This document shows positions 35,010-45,429 of a stretch of 64,000 nucleotides of DNA, in pieces. The notes beneath the pieces were generated by a model that saw only the letters and a list, made by a program, of their open reading frames with translations, was not told the DNA's origin and did no database searches. The stretch spans positions 491,433,352 to 491,497,351 of the forward strand of contig CM077115.1 in assembly GCA_039619475.1 (NCBI GenBank), read 5' to 3'. Origin of the DNA: Icerya purchasi. Lineage: Eukaryota > Arthropoda > Insecta > Hemiptera > Monophlebidae. Position 1 is the stretch's first letter. Each line of letters starts with the position of its first letter. Made by a program: the position numbers and the translations under genes.

Positions 35010-35187
35010 ATTAGGGAAACAATTTACGGTCGATAACGTGTTCAAAGAATTAAATGTTAAAACCTCAGCGTTTCGTAAAACTTATTTTTACCGTATCATC
35101 AGAAAATAATAAGCTTTCCGAAACGTTAACGTTTTAACATTTAATTCTTTAAACATGGGGTGTCTACTGTAAACTGTTTTCCTAATT
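35010..35187. mobile_element. Palindromic foldback element, family X, copy 1
   Basis: The arms 35010-35092 and 35102-35187 pair almost throughout: ATTAGGGAAACAATTTACGG against (reversed) ATTAGGAAAACAGTTTACAG, then AAAGAATTAAATGTTAAAAC perfectly, CGTTTCG/CGAAACG and CTTATT/AATAAG towards the centre. On the minus strand the centre reads CTGATGATACGG and later CGAAACGCTGAG. The same terminal sequence, GGATATAATTAG.AAAAC, occurs at the 57.2-kb palindrome, so this is a family. Confidence 0.85.
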
Positions 35188-35189
35188 AT

Positions 35190-36208
35190 ATCCATCGTGT
35201 AAGTTTTAAATGTTTAATCAATAATACATTTTTTTTCTTCAATAAACTGCTACGCTAACAACTCCCCGCTATTATTCGTTTAAGCTACACAACCCCGCTA
35301 CGTTTTTCACTTTTAAAGAAACACAGATGTGAATAAAACCAGCCAATTTTGACCGGTTATAAATGAAAACCAATAGGGATCCGTGAAATTTTGCTAAAAA
35401 CTTGCTTTTACAGCGTACTGGAATAGATGAAATTAAAATATCTCTTCAATTATTAATATTTAGTTATATGGACGGTTGAAAAAACAGCTGACGTATAATA
35501 TAAGGGAAGCTCTAAAGTGAACTCGCTTTTGATTTTGAAAAAAAAAAAACTACGTTCGATTCAGTGGAATTGTTTTTTTCTCTCCATAGATCTTTGTTTA
35601 TTTGAAATTAAAAACGATTATACGGCTATAAATCTGGCTTGCATTTTCAAAGTGAAAAACATTTTAATTCGCACGAGTCTAAGTGAAAAGAAAAAATAGT
35701 ATAAAAACGTGTCCGAACAGACGTTTGAATGGGGGGGGGGGGCATTTCGGTATGTGATGGAGGTTAGAAGACGATCCATTGACGTCTAAACCGTTCTCGA
35801 ATTAAAATTTTTGAAATTCTCGGCCAAAGCAAATTATGGAGCGTTGCAAAAAATAAGTTTCAATGAGACATTGTTACGAAACAGTCTAACAGAAAAAAAA
35901 TAGTTTAAATTATAAGTGAATTTTTATTATTCTATTTGTTATAAGCCGACATACAAGTAACGTAAATTACGACATAAAAACAAATTTTTGATGTTAAATT
36001 TTACTCCATTTGTAAATTTGATTAACTTTGTAACGAATGTGTGAAAGTGTATGCGTAACCAAGCGTGAAATTAATAAAATTACTCGTAAAAACTGCGCAA
36101 GCTGAATATGAACATGTCGACTTTTAACTTTATTTTTAACAAATTACGTTCATTATGCGCGTTGCAAAAGTCTGATGCGAACTAGTTCGTTTAAAGCCGA
36201 CAGGAAAA
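35190..36208. other. Non-coding stretch
   Basis: Contains a 12-G run (35731-35742). Open frame 35517-35699 has no motif. Nothing recognised. Confidence 0.4.
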
Positions 36209-36210
36209 TG

Positions 36211-36224
36211 TTTCATTTTACATA
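36211..36224. repeat. Target-site duplication, SINE copy 4 (3' flank)
   Basis: TTTCATTTTACATA, matching TTTCATTTTGCATA at 36605-36618 (13 of 14). Confidence 0.8.
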
Positions 36225-36604
36225 TATTTTCTTTATAATGCCATACTCAGTTTCTGAGCGTCGGCGACTACCTATTCGTACATCTCAGTTGTACAGACAT
36301 AAGTATTAGTGTTCATAGCAATTGTTATATGCAACGCAGGTGTACCACGCAAGACTACATTCGGAACTGATTAGTGATCGTTTGATTTACATCGTTTTAC
36401 AAAAGTGCAGTCCTATTTATGTCTCCTATGTACTGACCTAGCGCGCATATTATACGTGGTGGTTTGCCATTGCCTTCCACGTGATTATTAGCGATTATTT
36501 TTATTTAATTCGTTGTAATAAGAAGTTCTGTCGTCGCTCGGGATCGAACCCGTGACCTCCATATCGGAAGTCACACGCTCTAGCAACTAGGCTCCGGCGA
36601 CAAC
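36225..36604 (-). mobile_element. tRNA-derived SINE, copy 4 (380 bp)
   Basis: On the minus strand the head has GGAGCCTAGTTGCTAGAGCG (A box region), GGTCACGGGTTCGATCCCGA (B box) and GCGACGACAGAAC. The body matches copies 1 and 2 (ACGTGGAAGGCAATGGC, AAACCACCACGTATAA, TGCGTTGCATATAAC, GGTAGTCGCCGACGCTCAG). It ends GTATGGCATTATAAAGAAAA. Length equals copy 1 exactly when measured between the duplications. The acceptor 5' strand is slightly decayed (TTGTCGCCGGAGCC). Confidence 0.9.
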
Positions 36605-36618
36605 TTTCATTTTGCATA
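36605..36618. repeat. Target-site duplication, SINE copy 4 (5' flank)
   Basis: TTTCATTTTGCATA, one mismatch from 36211-36224. Confidence 0.8.
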
Positions 36619-36619
36619 A

Positions 36620-39600
36620 GTGCCTGTATATATGTTTACGGATATGGCGTTTGAACAATTATTCCGCAAACGGACCTAAATCCCAGTACGGAGTAATTAT
36701 GAAAAATCGAAAGAAATGTTGAAAAACATTTTTAGATCGTACGCTTTTCGAAATAGTTGACAATTTTAGGTCGACTTTAGTGATGTCAAGAATAACTTGG
36801 CATTTTATAGGGTCCGTTCAATAGTCGTCGGGCAATTTTCAATTCGGTGACGTCACGAATGATTTATTATATTTCGCCGTACGGCAGACGGTTGTTTAGA
36901 ATCTCATTAATGTACAGTGAAATAGAGCTATCCCTCGCGTAAAACCAACTCTCAACTATAAGCTATATAAAATGAACTGTTTGCGTCTTCTTTATTAATT
37001 GCATTCTATCGGCACGGCGTATTAATAGATATGTAACTATTTCGATGCGCGCTCTGATTTCGATTCCCATTAGTAATTGCAGCCTGGCTGTAATTTTCTT
37101 TCTGCGATATAAATTAAGTTCATTCGGGATTCGAAAAGTGCTCGATAATGTTGCTTTTTTCTTTCGACAGATGCTCCTCTTTATTTTAACATGTAGACTC
37201 TTGCCCCTCCCCGAGAAAAAAAAGAAAAAAGAGGGTTTTTTTCCGACAAAATAACCGTTACTATTACACACACGTATATTCTATGCGTGTTTATTAGTTA
37301 GGTTCTCACTTCAGCGTTTGTCCTCACGACGGGATATTCGAAGGATATGTGTGTGTGTGTGTGTGTATGCGTGCGCACGTATGTATGTATGCTCTACAGA
37401 GGTTGGCTTACAGCATGGCTCTCGTAAGGGAGCATCCATTAATTACGTGAACTCTTAATGGTGAGGGGGAGTTTAGCAAATTTTCGTTAAATCTCATTTA
37501 AACTGGGGAGGGGATAGTTCCATACGCGATAAAATAAAAATATAATTCTTATTTGAACCATCTCTCTTTCATGTTGCTGCTGGGCTAATACTATATCGGC
37601 AGGATGTATATGATTGTGTATATATTTAGATATGGAAGTGTATGTATTTATTTATATTTATATTAACTATGCTTCCGTTAATTTTTTTTTTCTTTTTCTT
37701 GTAGAGTATCATTGAATTGTTCTTTGTTTTTGTTTATATATATTGGCGTACTCACCATTATATACACACTTGGCGACTGAGGGGACTATGTTTTTCATTC
37801 CCTCTTTCGCTCCTTAACTTAGTATACTGGACAAGGAACCATCCTAGTACCGTGTCCTTTTATATACATTATAATATAAAATATACTTACCGCATCCACT
37901 TGTTTTAATTGGGGAAAATTAAAAAAAAAAGATAAATCCGTTTATAATCACTAAATTTTGAAATCTATTAATTTATTCATATAAAACTGATGAATTGGAA
38001 ACAGGTGTCAATCGAATCACATGAAATGTCGCAAATTTAAAAATTTGTAGCATATTCTTAACTCTCCATCGCTACTGACGCTATTGTAAAAAGTAAATCA
38101 GAGTGCCTTTATCGTTCATTACATCATTCTAGAGTGTTATCCATTGTTTTCTGTTGCTCCTCCTTTCAAGGTAATGAAGTCGGAAAATCGACTAGTCATA
38201 TACGAGTGCGTTATTTGACTTAATCCTTCTCGATAAGGAATTTTATCTATTGTTTAACGCTGCGGTTATGGTATAACTATTTTTGTAAATCTTCTTGTGG
38301 TCATATTTTTGTTTAAGACGAAAATATTTAATTTTCAGTCATTTTCCGGGCAGAGCCTTCTTTAGACCGAAGGCGATATAATAGTTTCATATTTTACATG
38401 TTGCTCACTTTCTGCGATACTCCTAGAATTCTGACGAAATCAGATGAGGAAAATATAATAATAAGGATAGAGTAATGGAATGAAATAGAAAATGACTCGA
38501 GTGCTTGCACCGGTAAACCAATATCGCGAAGGCGATGGAAAAGATGCAGATTTAACGTCAAAAAAAAAAAAAAAAAAAAAAAAAAAAGATGATTTATGTA
38601 TCAGCACAGCAATTGAATAGTAAAGTGGAGGAAAATTACTTATCATCAGAAATTAATCCTAGGGAAGTGTGTTCTATACTCGATCGAAAGGTATAAATAG
38701 CAAGATAGACAAAATTGCTCGTACGAATTCCAGAAGATTTAATAGGACTTTGGAAACTATTAATTATGCAGCGACTGGTTGATTAAATAAGTGACAGTAA
38801 GTTAGTTCTTAATTGTATATTGGAAAATGGTGGAGAATTGATCATATAATTAAGACGGATGTCCGTCAAGTGTAATAACATGGCATATGTGTCCTGTATG
38901 GAATGTAATTTAAGTATTAAGAAGTTTTGTAACTATATTTATGGAATAAACGATGATAAGAGTGTTATGCCTCGTGGGACCCGCAAATTATTTAAAAAAG
39001 AAAAAAAAAAAAGTTCGTTCGAAAGTCAATAATATTTTTGCCGGTCATTAAAATACGTTACTGATGGAATGTCGGTTCTTTCAAAATTCGCAACAATATT
39101 GCGATTTGTGATGTACCGTGTACATAAAATGATATTTGCATAAATTTATAAGAAAACAAGACTTATTGGAGGGAAAGAAATCGAAAGCTGACAACAAACG
39201 GAATAGGAATTTAGAGCGCTTCTTGGTTACGTATAGTCGGAACTGGACACGCAGCAGTAGAATTATGGAATCGGTGTGGAATTATTAAAAAACTGCTACG
39301 ACTAATAACGCGTTTAGTTTCTATTTCAATATTTCCATTTCGATGACAAAATTGATATGTTTAAAAAAAGGGAAAATTGATTTTTGATTTTTTTTTTAAA
39401 AGCATTTCCAAAAATCGTAATTTCGCTAAATATTAAATAAACTGTGGCACAGTACCGCAGCTTGTTTCGAGGCGCGCGAGCAAATTCAAAAGCTTTTACA
39501 TATGCACTATTTAGTGAAAAATTAAAATGTACTAAATAAATAAAAGATGCGGAAAATACAAATCGTACACATATGTACATAACGCAACTTCTATACATGG

Positions 39601-41905
39601 CGATAAAACTAAAAATAACGTTAATATAAGGAAAATATAATTAATATCTTTATCCTCGTAAAAAGTATTTTTATCATTTATATCTAGGCTTTTGTGTCAT
39701 AGCTTCACATATATGTCAATTTTTTCAATGAAATATTTTATTGTAACTACGTTTACTGTTCATGTAGGTAAACAATTTGCATTAGACGGAAAAGGATGCA
39801 AACTTTTTTTTCTTTTCTATAAAATACACCGGACTGGCAACGATGTAAAAACACCGACAAAAAGAACGTTTAATTACTATATCACACATACACACACACT
39901 TATATCAGATACTGGGATGATCTATACACCGACACAAAGCAAGGTCATTAAGTTAGTACTATGCACCTCACTTAGAAGAAACAGTAGTCCCAGCGCAATA
40001 CTATCGACTATGTTACTCAGTAAAGGATTTCTTTTCTGGTTTCTATGAAATATTTAATATCGAAACTAATTAGCGTCCGTTCTTTGATTCATTATTTCTT
40101 TTTACTATTGCTTTTCAGAATGTTTATCATTTCCCCGTTAAAGCTAGTTCTTTTCCGATGTGAGTAAATAGAAAGTGTAATCTAATCGAAGTGCGCCGAA
40201 ATTATTACTGCGAAGGTTTTATTACCGAATAATGGCGAATTATCTTTCAATCCGACATAAGTTTAGACTTTTTTATTACTTGTTTTTCCCCTGGGCCTGC
40301 CAATAATAGACGATTACCCATCAACACGTGTAAATAATAGCAATTAGGAGTCACAAGGAATAGAAATCTGACGAAGAACCCTGTACCAAGGATGGAGAGA
40401 CAATCACAATCAACGTCGATAAATGTAAAACATGTGCATCCTGAAAAGAGAAGGAATGACATTGTCGAAGTTAAAAGCAAAAGGAATTAGCTGTCCCATA
40501 GAATTTTTAAAATGAATAAGGAAACAACGGGTTGTTGTTCGACGTAATAATTTCGTTTGTACATACGTCACCAAGTACATGGCGGAAAAAAAATATTAGC
40601 ATTTGTAAGCTCTGATTTTTAGATGTAGCCTGGTTTTGTTAGGATGGATTTCGCCCGAAAGTATTTCTATAATTTTAACGAAATTAATCATTGATTTCTA
40701 ATTTTATTTACTTCCTTTTTTTTTTTTTTTTTTACTCTTTCGAAAATTTTAAACGAGTCGTCGGGTGACGGAACTGTCGACAAGAGTCCCCTTAAAGCCG
40801 AGATATGAAAATCACTTAAAAAAACATTTCAACCGAGTAGTCGCGGGAAGGGCGAAGCGTTTTTAAACCGAATTGTTGGGCGAGCGGACGCGGGGGCGTG
40901 AACCGAACGAAAAGGCACCTACGCGCCGCCGGAGAAGGTGACGTATCGATCGATAAAGATCGTGAGGAAAAATAGAAAAATACCTTTCTTTGCCAGGCAA
41001 CTTGCGAAAAGAACGAAAGACGATAATTGAATTAATTAGTACTCGAAATATTCGCCGAAGTAGCGGTAATTTCGGTGTAATTTCGTTGTGCTGCCAGCTC
41101 TGGCTGGCGATAATTTATCTTTCCTGTTAGGTTTTATAATTGAATTATTTCCTCACTCTTCTCACCTTTCATTAATACACGCAATTTAACTTAAACATCG
41201 TAATAATAAGTCGAAGACGGAGTCCCAAAAATAATAACAGCGCCGAAGAAAATTAATTTAATAGAAAGACCGTGCTAAGATGTTTCCGTTTTTGCTGACA
41301 GTTTATTTAGGCGATTGACCGATAACAGTCTCTTGTTTGTTTATTCAACTTTTAAAAAGATACGGACAAGAGAGCCCGACTGAAGTAGCATTTCTCGCTG
41401 GAAAGCTTTCAGCAGGGGAATCGCCTGTTAGAGATAAGTTCTGAATACGAGGGCCGCTGAAAAATATCAAGCCGCAGCTCCGCTACGAAATATTAAACGG
41501 TCAAGTGCGCAAAAAGTCGGTCAACGCAGGTGGAAGAGTGAAGGGGAAAAAGTGCGAGACATTTTTAGGGCGACAAAAAAAAAAAAAAAGAAAAGAAATG
41601 AATGGGGAAAATATTACGGAAAAAAAGTAGGATGATTATTTTTAAGTTTTTTTCCCCATTTTTTCCCATAATTAATTGCCCTCAAGCACGTTATATTTCG
41701 TTACGGCAATAAACGGCTTTCTTTTTAAACAATTTTTCTTTTATCCGCTCTCAGCTGCAGAAATAATCGATTTTATTAGTATTTTAAAGAAAAAAGGAAG
41801 CAAACTTTTTAACATTTTTTTTATTTAAACTAAAGCGGGATACAAAAATTTTTAAAATTTTATTAGAAAAGAACAAAAACAAACAGTATTTTCAAAGTGT
41901 TTAAT
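36620..41905. other. Long non-coding stretch, no gene recognised
   Basis: Five kilobases with no recognisable family. It includes a GT run (37351-37366), a 28-nt A run (about 38560-38587), a T run (40720-40732) and a GC-richer block at 40860-40950. Open frames such as 36963-37271 and 39692-40048 cross homopolymers and have no motif. Confidence 0.4.
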
Positions 41906-41912
41906 AATCGAC

Positions 41913-42380
41913 TTGTTTATAATTTTATCTCTTCTAGATTTATTTTATTCTCCCCAGTTTTCTCGTGTGTTATTATCTAAGAGGAGAATATCGTCGGTTC
42001 GCCGAATAGCTACGCGAAGAAGGGATATTAAAAAAATAATAGTTTACGAGAATATCCCTTTTTCCGAAACCAAAAAGTTCAAGAATATTTCGGCTGTAAC
42101 TCCCGCTTTTACTTATAAGGATCGCGCAGCTACTTGTTGTTCTACCTTCTCCACTGCGAAATCTTCTATTAATCCCCCCCCCCCCCCGCCGCCGCCACCA
42201 TCTACAAGATATATCCGTCGTTTGTCACCAACCAAACATATCTTTAAACCTCGTTCAAATTTTCCTCCCCTTCCAGTCAATCATCAGCCAGCTCCCGAGA
42301 GGAATTGGGCTCTAATAAATTCAGGCATTAGTCACTGTTTGAACTTCCGCCCGAGAACAACGGAATCTCTCTGCCTATAG
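41913..42380 (+). pseudogene. I-like LINE ORF1 (nucleic-acid-binding protein), C-terminal part
   Basis: The plus-strand frame reads RRDIKKIIVYENIPFSETKK then VTPAFTYKDRAATC. This is the C-terminal signature of ORF1 in I-like insect LINEs, where an IK..M..EN..Y.EA..-type block precedes a Ser/Pro-rich tail. Here the tail holds a run of nine prolines encoded by a 14-C tract (42174-42187) plus CCG units. The N-terminal zinc-knuckle region usual for such proteins is not visible upstream. It is the first recognisable part of the element that continues to about 46.7 kb. Confidence 0.65.
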
Positions 42381-42889
42381 AAACATTGTCCTGCGGTATC
42401 ACGGAGCTACTCACTAAGCATTACCTTATCCTCAGACTTTGAAACTTTCCTACCGTCTTTTCTTCGGAATAATTTCTCATTTCCATCTTGCGGTGAATCC
42501 TTAAATTCCATATAATCTCTCGCTTTCATTTTATCATAAGGATGTGTTATTTCCTCAATTTCGGTCCTTTTCCATTCTTTCTTACGTTCGGTCTCTCTCA
42601 CTTCTCCCTTATTTCTTTTCTCCAGCTTTACCTTTTTTATTCTTTTAATTTACCCAATAAATTCCACGATTAAAATTCTTCAATGGAACTATCGTAGTGT
42701 TCGGGCAAACAAATTAGACCGTGAAAGTCTGCTTGATATACATTATAATAGCTTTTCTATCTGAAACCTGGCTTTCAGATTCAGTAGATTTCTCCGTCAG
42801 AGGCTTCCAGATAAGTGGATACGATCGCGAGAATGGCTATGGCCGGGCTGCCATCCGGGTTAGAATTGGCATTCCATTCATCACCCATA

Positions 42890-42893
42890 CCAT
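42890..42893. repeat. 4-bp target duplication of solo LTR, left (CCAT)
   Basis: CCAT precedes the TG start of the LTR and recurs at 43729-43732 after its terminal CA. Confidence 0.75.
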
Positions 42894-43728
42894 TGATACG
42901 GATTCGGTATTTACGGCGCTATCTAGCGATGATGTCGAGCTAGAAATTATTCTCCGATTAAAATCATTAATTTTCGATCTCTCGGCATCATCGTATTGTT
43001 CGTTGTCGGCGGAGAATACGGCCGGGATATTTACACGACCGAACAAGTAATTTCCGATTTCTGTCGAATTTCTCGGCTCGGGTAGTGTTAGAGGTTGTGT
43101 AAGTGTCCTGGTATGTGTGGTCTGCGACAACAGGATAGTGCCTGTCGGTCGCGTGAGCCGTGTGTGAAGATGAGCGCTGTAATGACCATATTATTAATTG
43201 ATAAGGATTCGGTAATGTACCGTTAGTTATAGAATAAAATATCAAGCCGTGTTTTGTTGCGAAGGTACACATCTGGTCGTCGTCGTCTTATGTGTTAAAT
43301 TTTGTTGTGCGATCGCGATACCTGTGTTACCGTTTTTATTAATATTCAGATCTAGTCGAAGTCATCGCCGCGAATGCAACGTTTTTTTTTCTAGTCCTAA
43401 TGAATTTTTCTTTTGTTACGCGGTTGCATTTTTTTTGCTATGTTATAGTTGTGACTATATACACGTTATGTTAAAAAAGAACGGCCTCATTATTTTTTGT
43501 TATCTTTATCGGCAAATTTCTTGTCGTAAAAGCCTGACGCTCTGCTCGGCAGAGTTGATTCGGTCGTGGTAGTCCGTAATTTACCACTGGCGCCCGCAAA
43601 CAAAGAACAGTAAAAAGTCAAATCGTAACATTGGGTTCCCGAAAGAGGGACCAGAAAGTCCACGAATCGTAACATTGGCTTTCCGTAGAAGAGACCCGAA
43701 AATCCTCAAGTCGTCTCAAGTCGTAACA
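42894..43728. mobile_element. Solo LTR, 835 bp, TG...CA, inside a LINE endonuclease
   Basis: It starts TGATACGG and ends GTCGTAACA, with CCAT on both sides. Deleting 42894-43732 joins the endonuclease codons ...THTI and NLPI... in one open frame, strong evidence for the exact ends. Internally it has an imperfect inverted repeat near its 5' end (GATGATGTCGAG at 42928 against CTCGGCATCATC ending at 42992), an AATAAA at 43232, and near the 3' end two to three imperfect repeats of AATCGTAACATTGG (about 43620, 43668, 43718). TGGCGCCCGC at 43583 resembles a primer-binding site but lies within the LTR as defined here. No coding. Superfamily (Gypsy or BEL/Pao) is not resolved. Orientation is unknown; open frames inside are incidental. 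Confidence 0.85.
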
Positions 43729-43732
43729 CCAT
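43729..43732. repeat. 4-bp target duplication of solo LTR, right (CCAT)
   Basis: Second copy of CCAT, directly followed by the resumed endonuclease coding. Confidence 0.75.
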
Positions 43733-44800
43733 TAACCTTCCAATCACTTCCCATACTCCAAATTGTGTTTACATTTTGATCTCTTCCTCATTCGCTAAAC
43801 TACATCACGCTCTTAACCTGGTCTCTGTATACATCTCTCCCTTATGCAACCTCAAAGATCTTCATTTACCATCTTTTTTTCATTCCGTTCCTCATCCGTT
43901 TATTATCGGCAGAGACTGGAACGCCTTTTCCCGCCTGGGGTCTCTCATCCCAAAATCGTAATGGTTCCTTCCTTCAATCCTTGTTATTAGACCATAATCG
44001 TGTCATTCTCAACGATGGTTCTTCTACATATTTCAAAAACCTCTTTCAGTTCTATTGATCTTACTTTCTCCTTTTCTAATTTAAGTTTGAATTGTTCATG
44101 GAGCACTCTGGAAAGGATTTTTAGCAGTGGCCACATCCCCATAATTGTCTCTGTTCATGGTGCTGCTTCGTACATTTAACACAACACTTCCGACACTCCT
44201 CGCTAGAATCTTTCGAAAATTAATTGGTCCAAATTCCATTCCTTTCTTGAATCCTCCACCTTTTGTTTCAATCCCAACCTTGATCCTATTCCTCAGTATC
44301 AGGAGTTTATCCAGTTGATTACTTCGGCTTTAACCTCTTCCGCCCCTTCTAAGAAGAGTCCCACCGGAAGTACCAGGCGTAACTATGCGTCGTCCTTGTG
44401 GTGGAATGCTGACTGTTCGCTGGCTTATCAATTCTAGTTTATCCACATTTTGCACCTTTCGCTCTAATCCTACCGTCGATAACTTCTTGGCATACGGACA
44501 AGCAAATGCTAAATCAAGATACGTTTCCAAAAAGGCAAAAAAAGCGTCTTGGGCTGCCTTTTGTTCATACTTTTCTAGATATACTCCGCTTTCCCGAATT
44601 TGGAAGTTGGCCGAAGCCTTTCAAAATCCACGGTCTTCCTGCCCTTCCTATGTGGATCTTTCAGAAGGTAAACTTTTCTCTTTCGTTGATGGCGTCGCAA
44701 ATCTATTATCTACTTTAAATTTGATTACGGTAGTTTCGTCTACGGTAACGCATCTCATTTTCTTCTCTCCAAAGTGAATACAGTCCAGAATGCATCACTT

Positions 44801-45414
44801 TGCTTATGCAAGGGTGGATCCAGAAGGTTATTGGGGAGTATTATAAGAACGACTTTGGGGGGGAGGGGATTATAAGAAAGACATGGAGGAAATTATATAA
44901 TTACGTAAAATCTTCTATGGTAGGCAGTAGATTTGAGAAATACCCCTTGTTTCATGAAGAAAATCAAATATCGACCTTTAAAAATGTTTTAAAAATACAT
45001 GATTATTACAATTTTAAATTTAACTTTTATTTTACTTTTAGGGGTGAAAAATAAAACGAAATTATAAAATTCTAGCTAAAATGTTAGTTTAGAAATAGTG
45101 AGAAAGATAGTATTTTTATTAGACTTTTCTTCTTTTTTATTTTTGTTAATAATCCGATCTGAATTCTTTGTTCATGAGCAAGTAAAAAAAATATACATGT
45201 TTCTCATTGAACTATTTTTATTTACATTACAAAATAAAAATGGCAAAAGATGGACGACAACTTTGTTTAAAATAGAATGAAAAAGAAACTAATAATAGTA
45301 ATTAAATCCGTAGGTAAAATTCATAGAAATCTTTTATAGCATAAATTAAGTTTTTCTGTTATAAGAAATTTTTTCATAGTGGCTATAGTTCTTTGGGGGG
45401 GGGGTACACTTATG
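44801..45414. mobile_element. Candidate hAT-like insertion (44809-45406) in the I-like LINE
   Basis: At 44809 a sequence CAAGGGTGGATCCAG begins, very like the CAGGGGCGGATCCAG terminus of many hAT elements. LINE similarity stops just before it and resumes shortly after 45414. TGCTTATG (44801-44808) and CACTTATG (45407-45414) could be an 8-bp duplication with two mismatches. The right end is a 10-G run plus TA and does not pair well with the left end, so this is tentative. The body is AT-rich and non-coding. Confidence 0.35.
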
Positions 45415-45429
45415 GCTTGTTGTTTTAAA

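Larger units (their letters stand above)
42672..44770 (+). pseudogene. I-like LINE ORF2 endonuclease and linker, split by a solo LTR
   Basis: The apurinic-type endonuclease begins at about 42675 with IKILQWNYRSVRANK, then AFLSETWLSDSVDF and VRGFQISGYDRENGYG. The LTR (42894-43728) interrupts after RIGIPFITHTI. After it the same frame resumes (NLPITSHTP), continuing to HALNLVSVYISP and PFIIGRDWNAFSRLGS, the GGDFNA block with two substitutions. Farther on, after frameshifts, come SSLWWNADCSLAYQF and KKASWAAFCSYFSRYTPLSR (44520-44600), the conserved linker before reverse transcriptase. The RT domain itself is not visible, so a large deletion removed it. Many stops and shifts; not functional. Confidence 0.82.

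Noticed and set aside
35040..35130. An active hammerhead ribozyme in palindrome X (CTGATGA and GAAAC present)
   Set aside because: The stretch between the two core parts pairs as GTAAAA/TTTTAC but leaves TACG unpaired next to CTGATGA, and stem I is weak, so the core does not close as a standard hammerhead. Kept only as a motif-similarity finding.
42837..43272. Minus-strand open frames across the LINE/LTR junction
   Set aside because: Antisense to the endonuclease and crossing the LTR boundary; no motif.
43583..43600. Retroviral-type primer-binding site marking an internal region
   Set aside because: The TG...CA ends, CCAT duplications and frame restoration place it inside a solo LTR; no internal coding follows.
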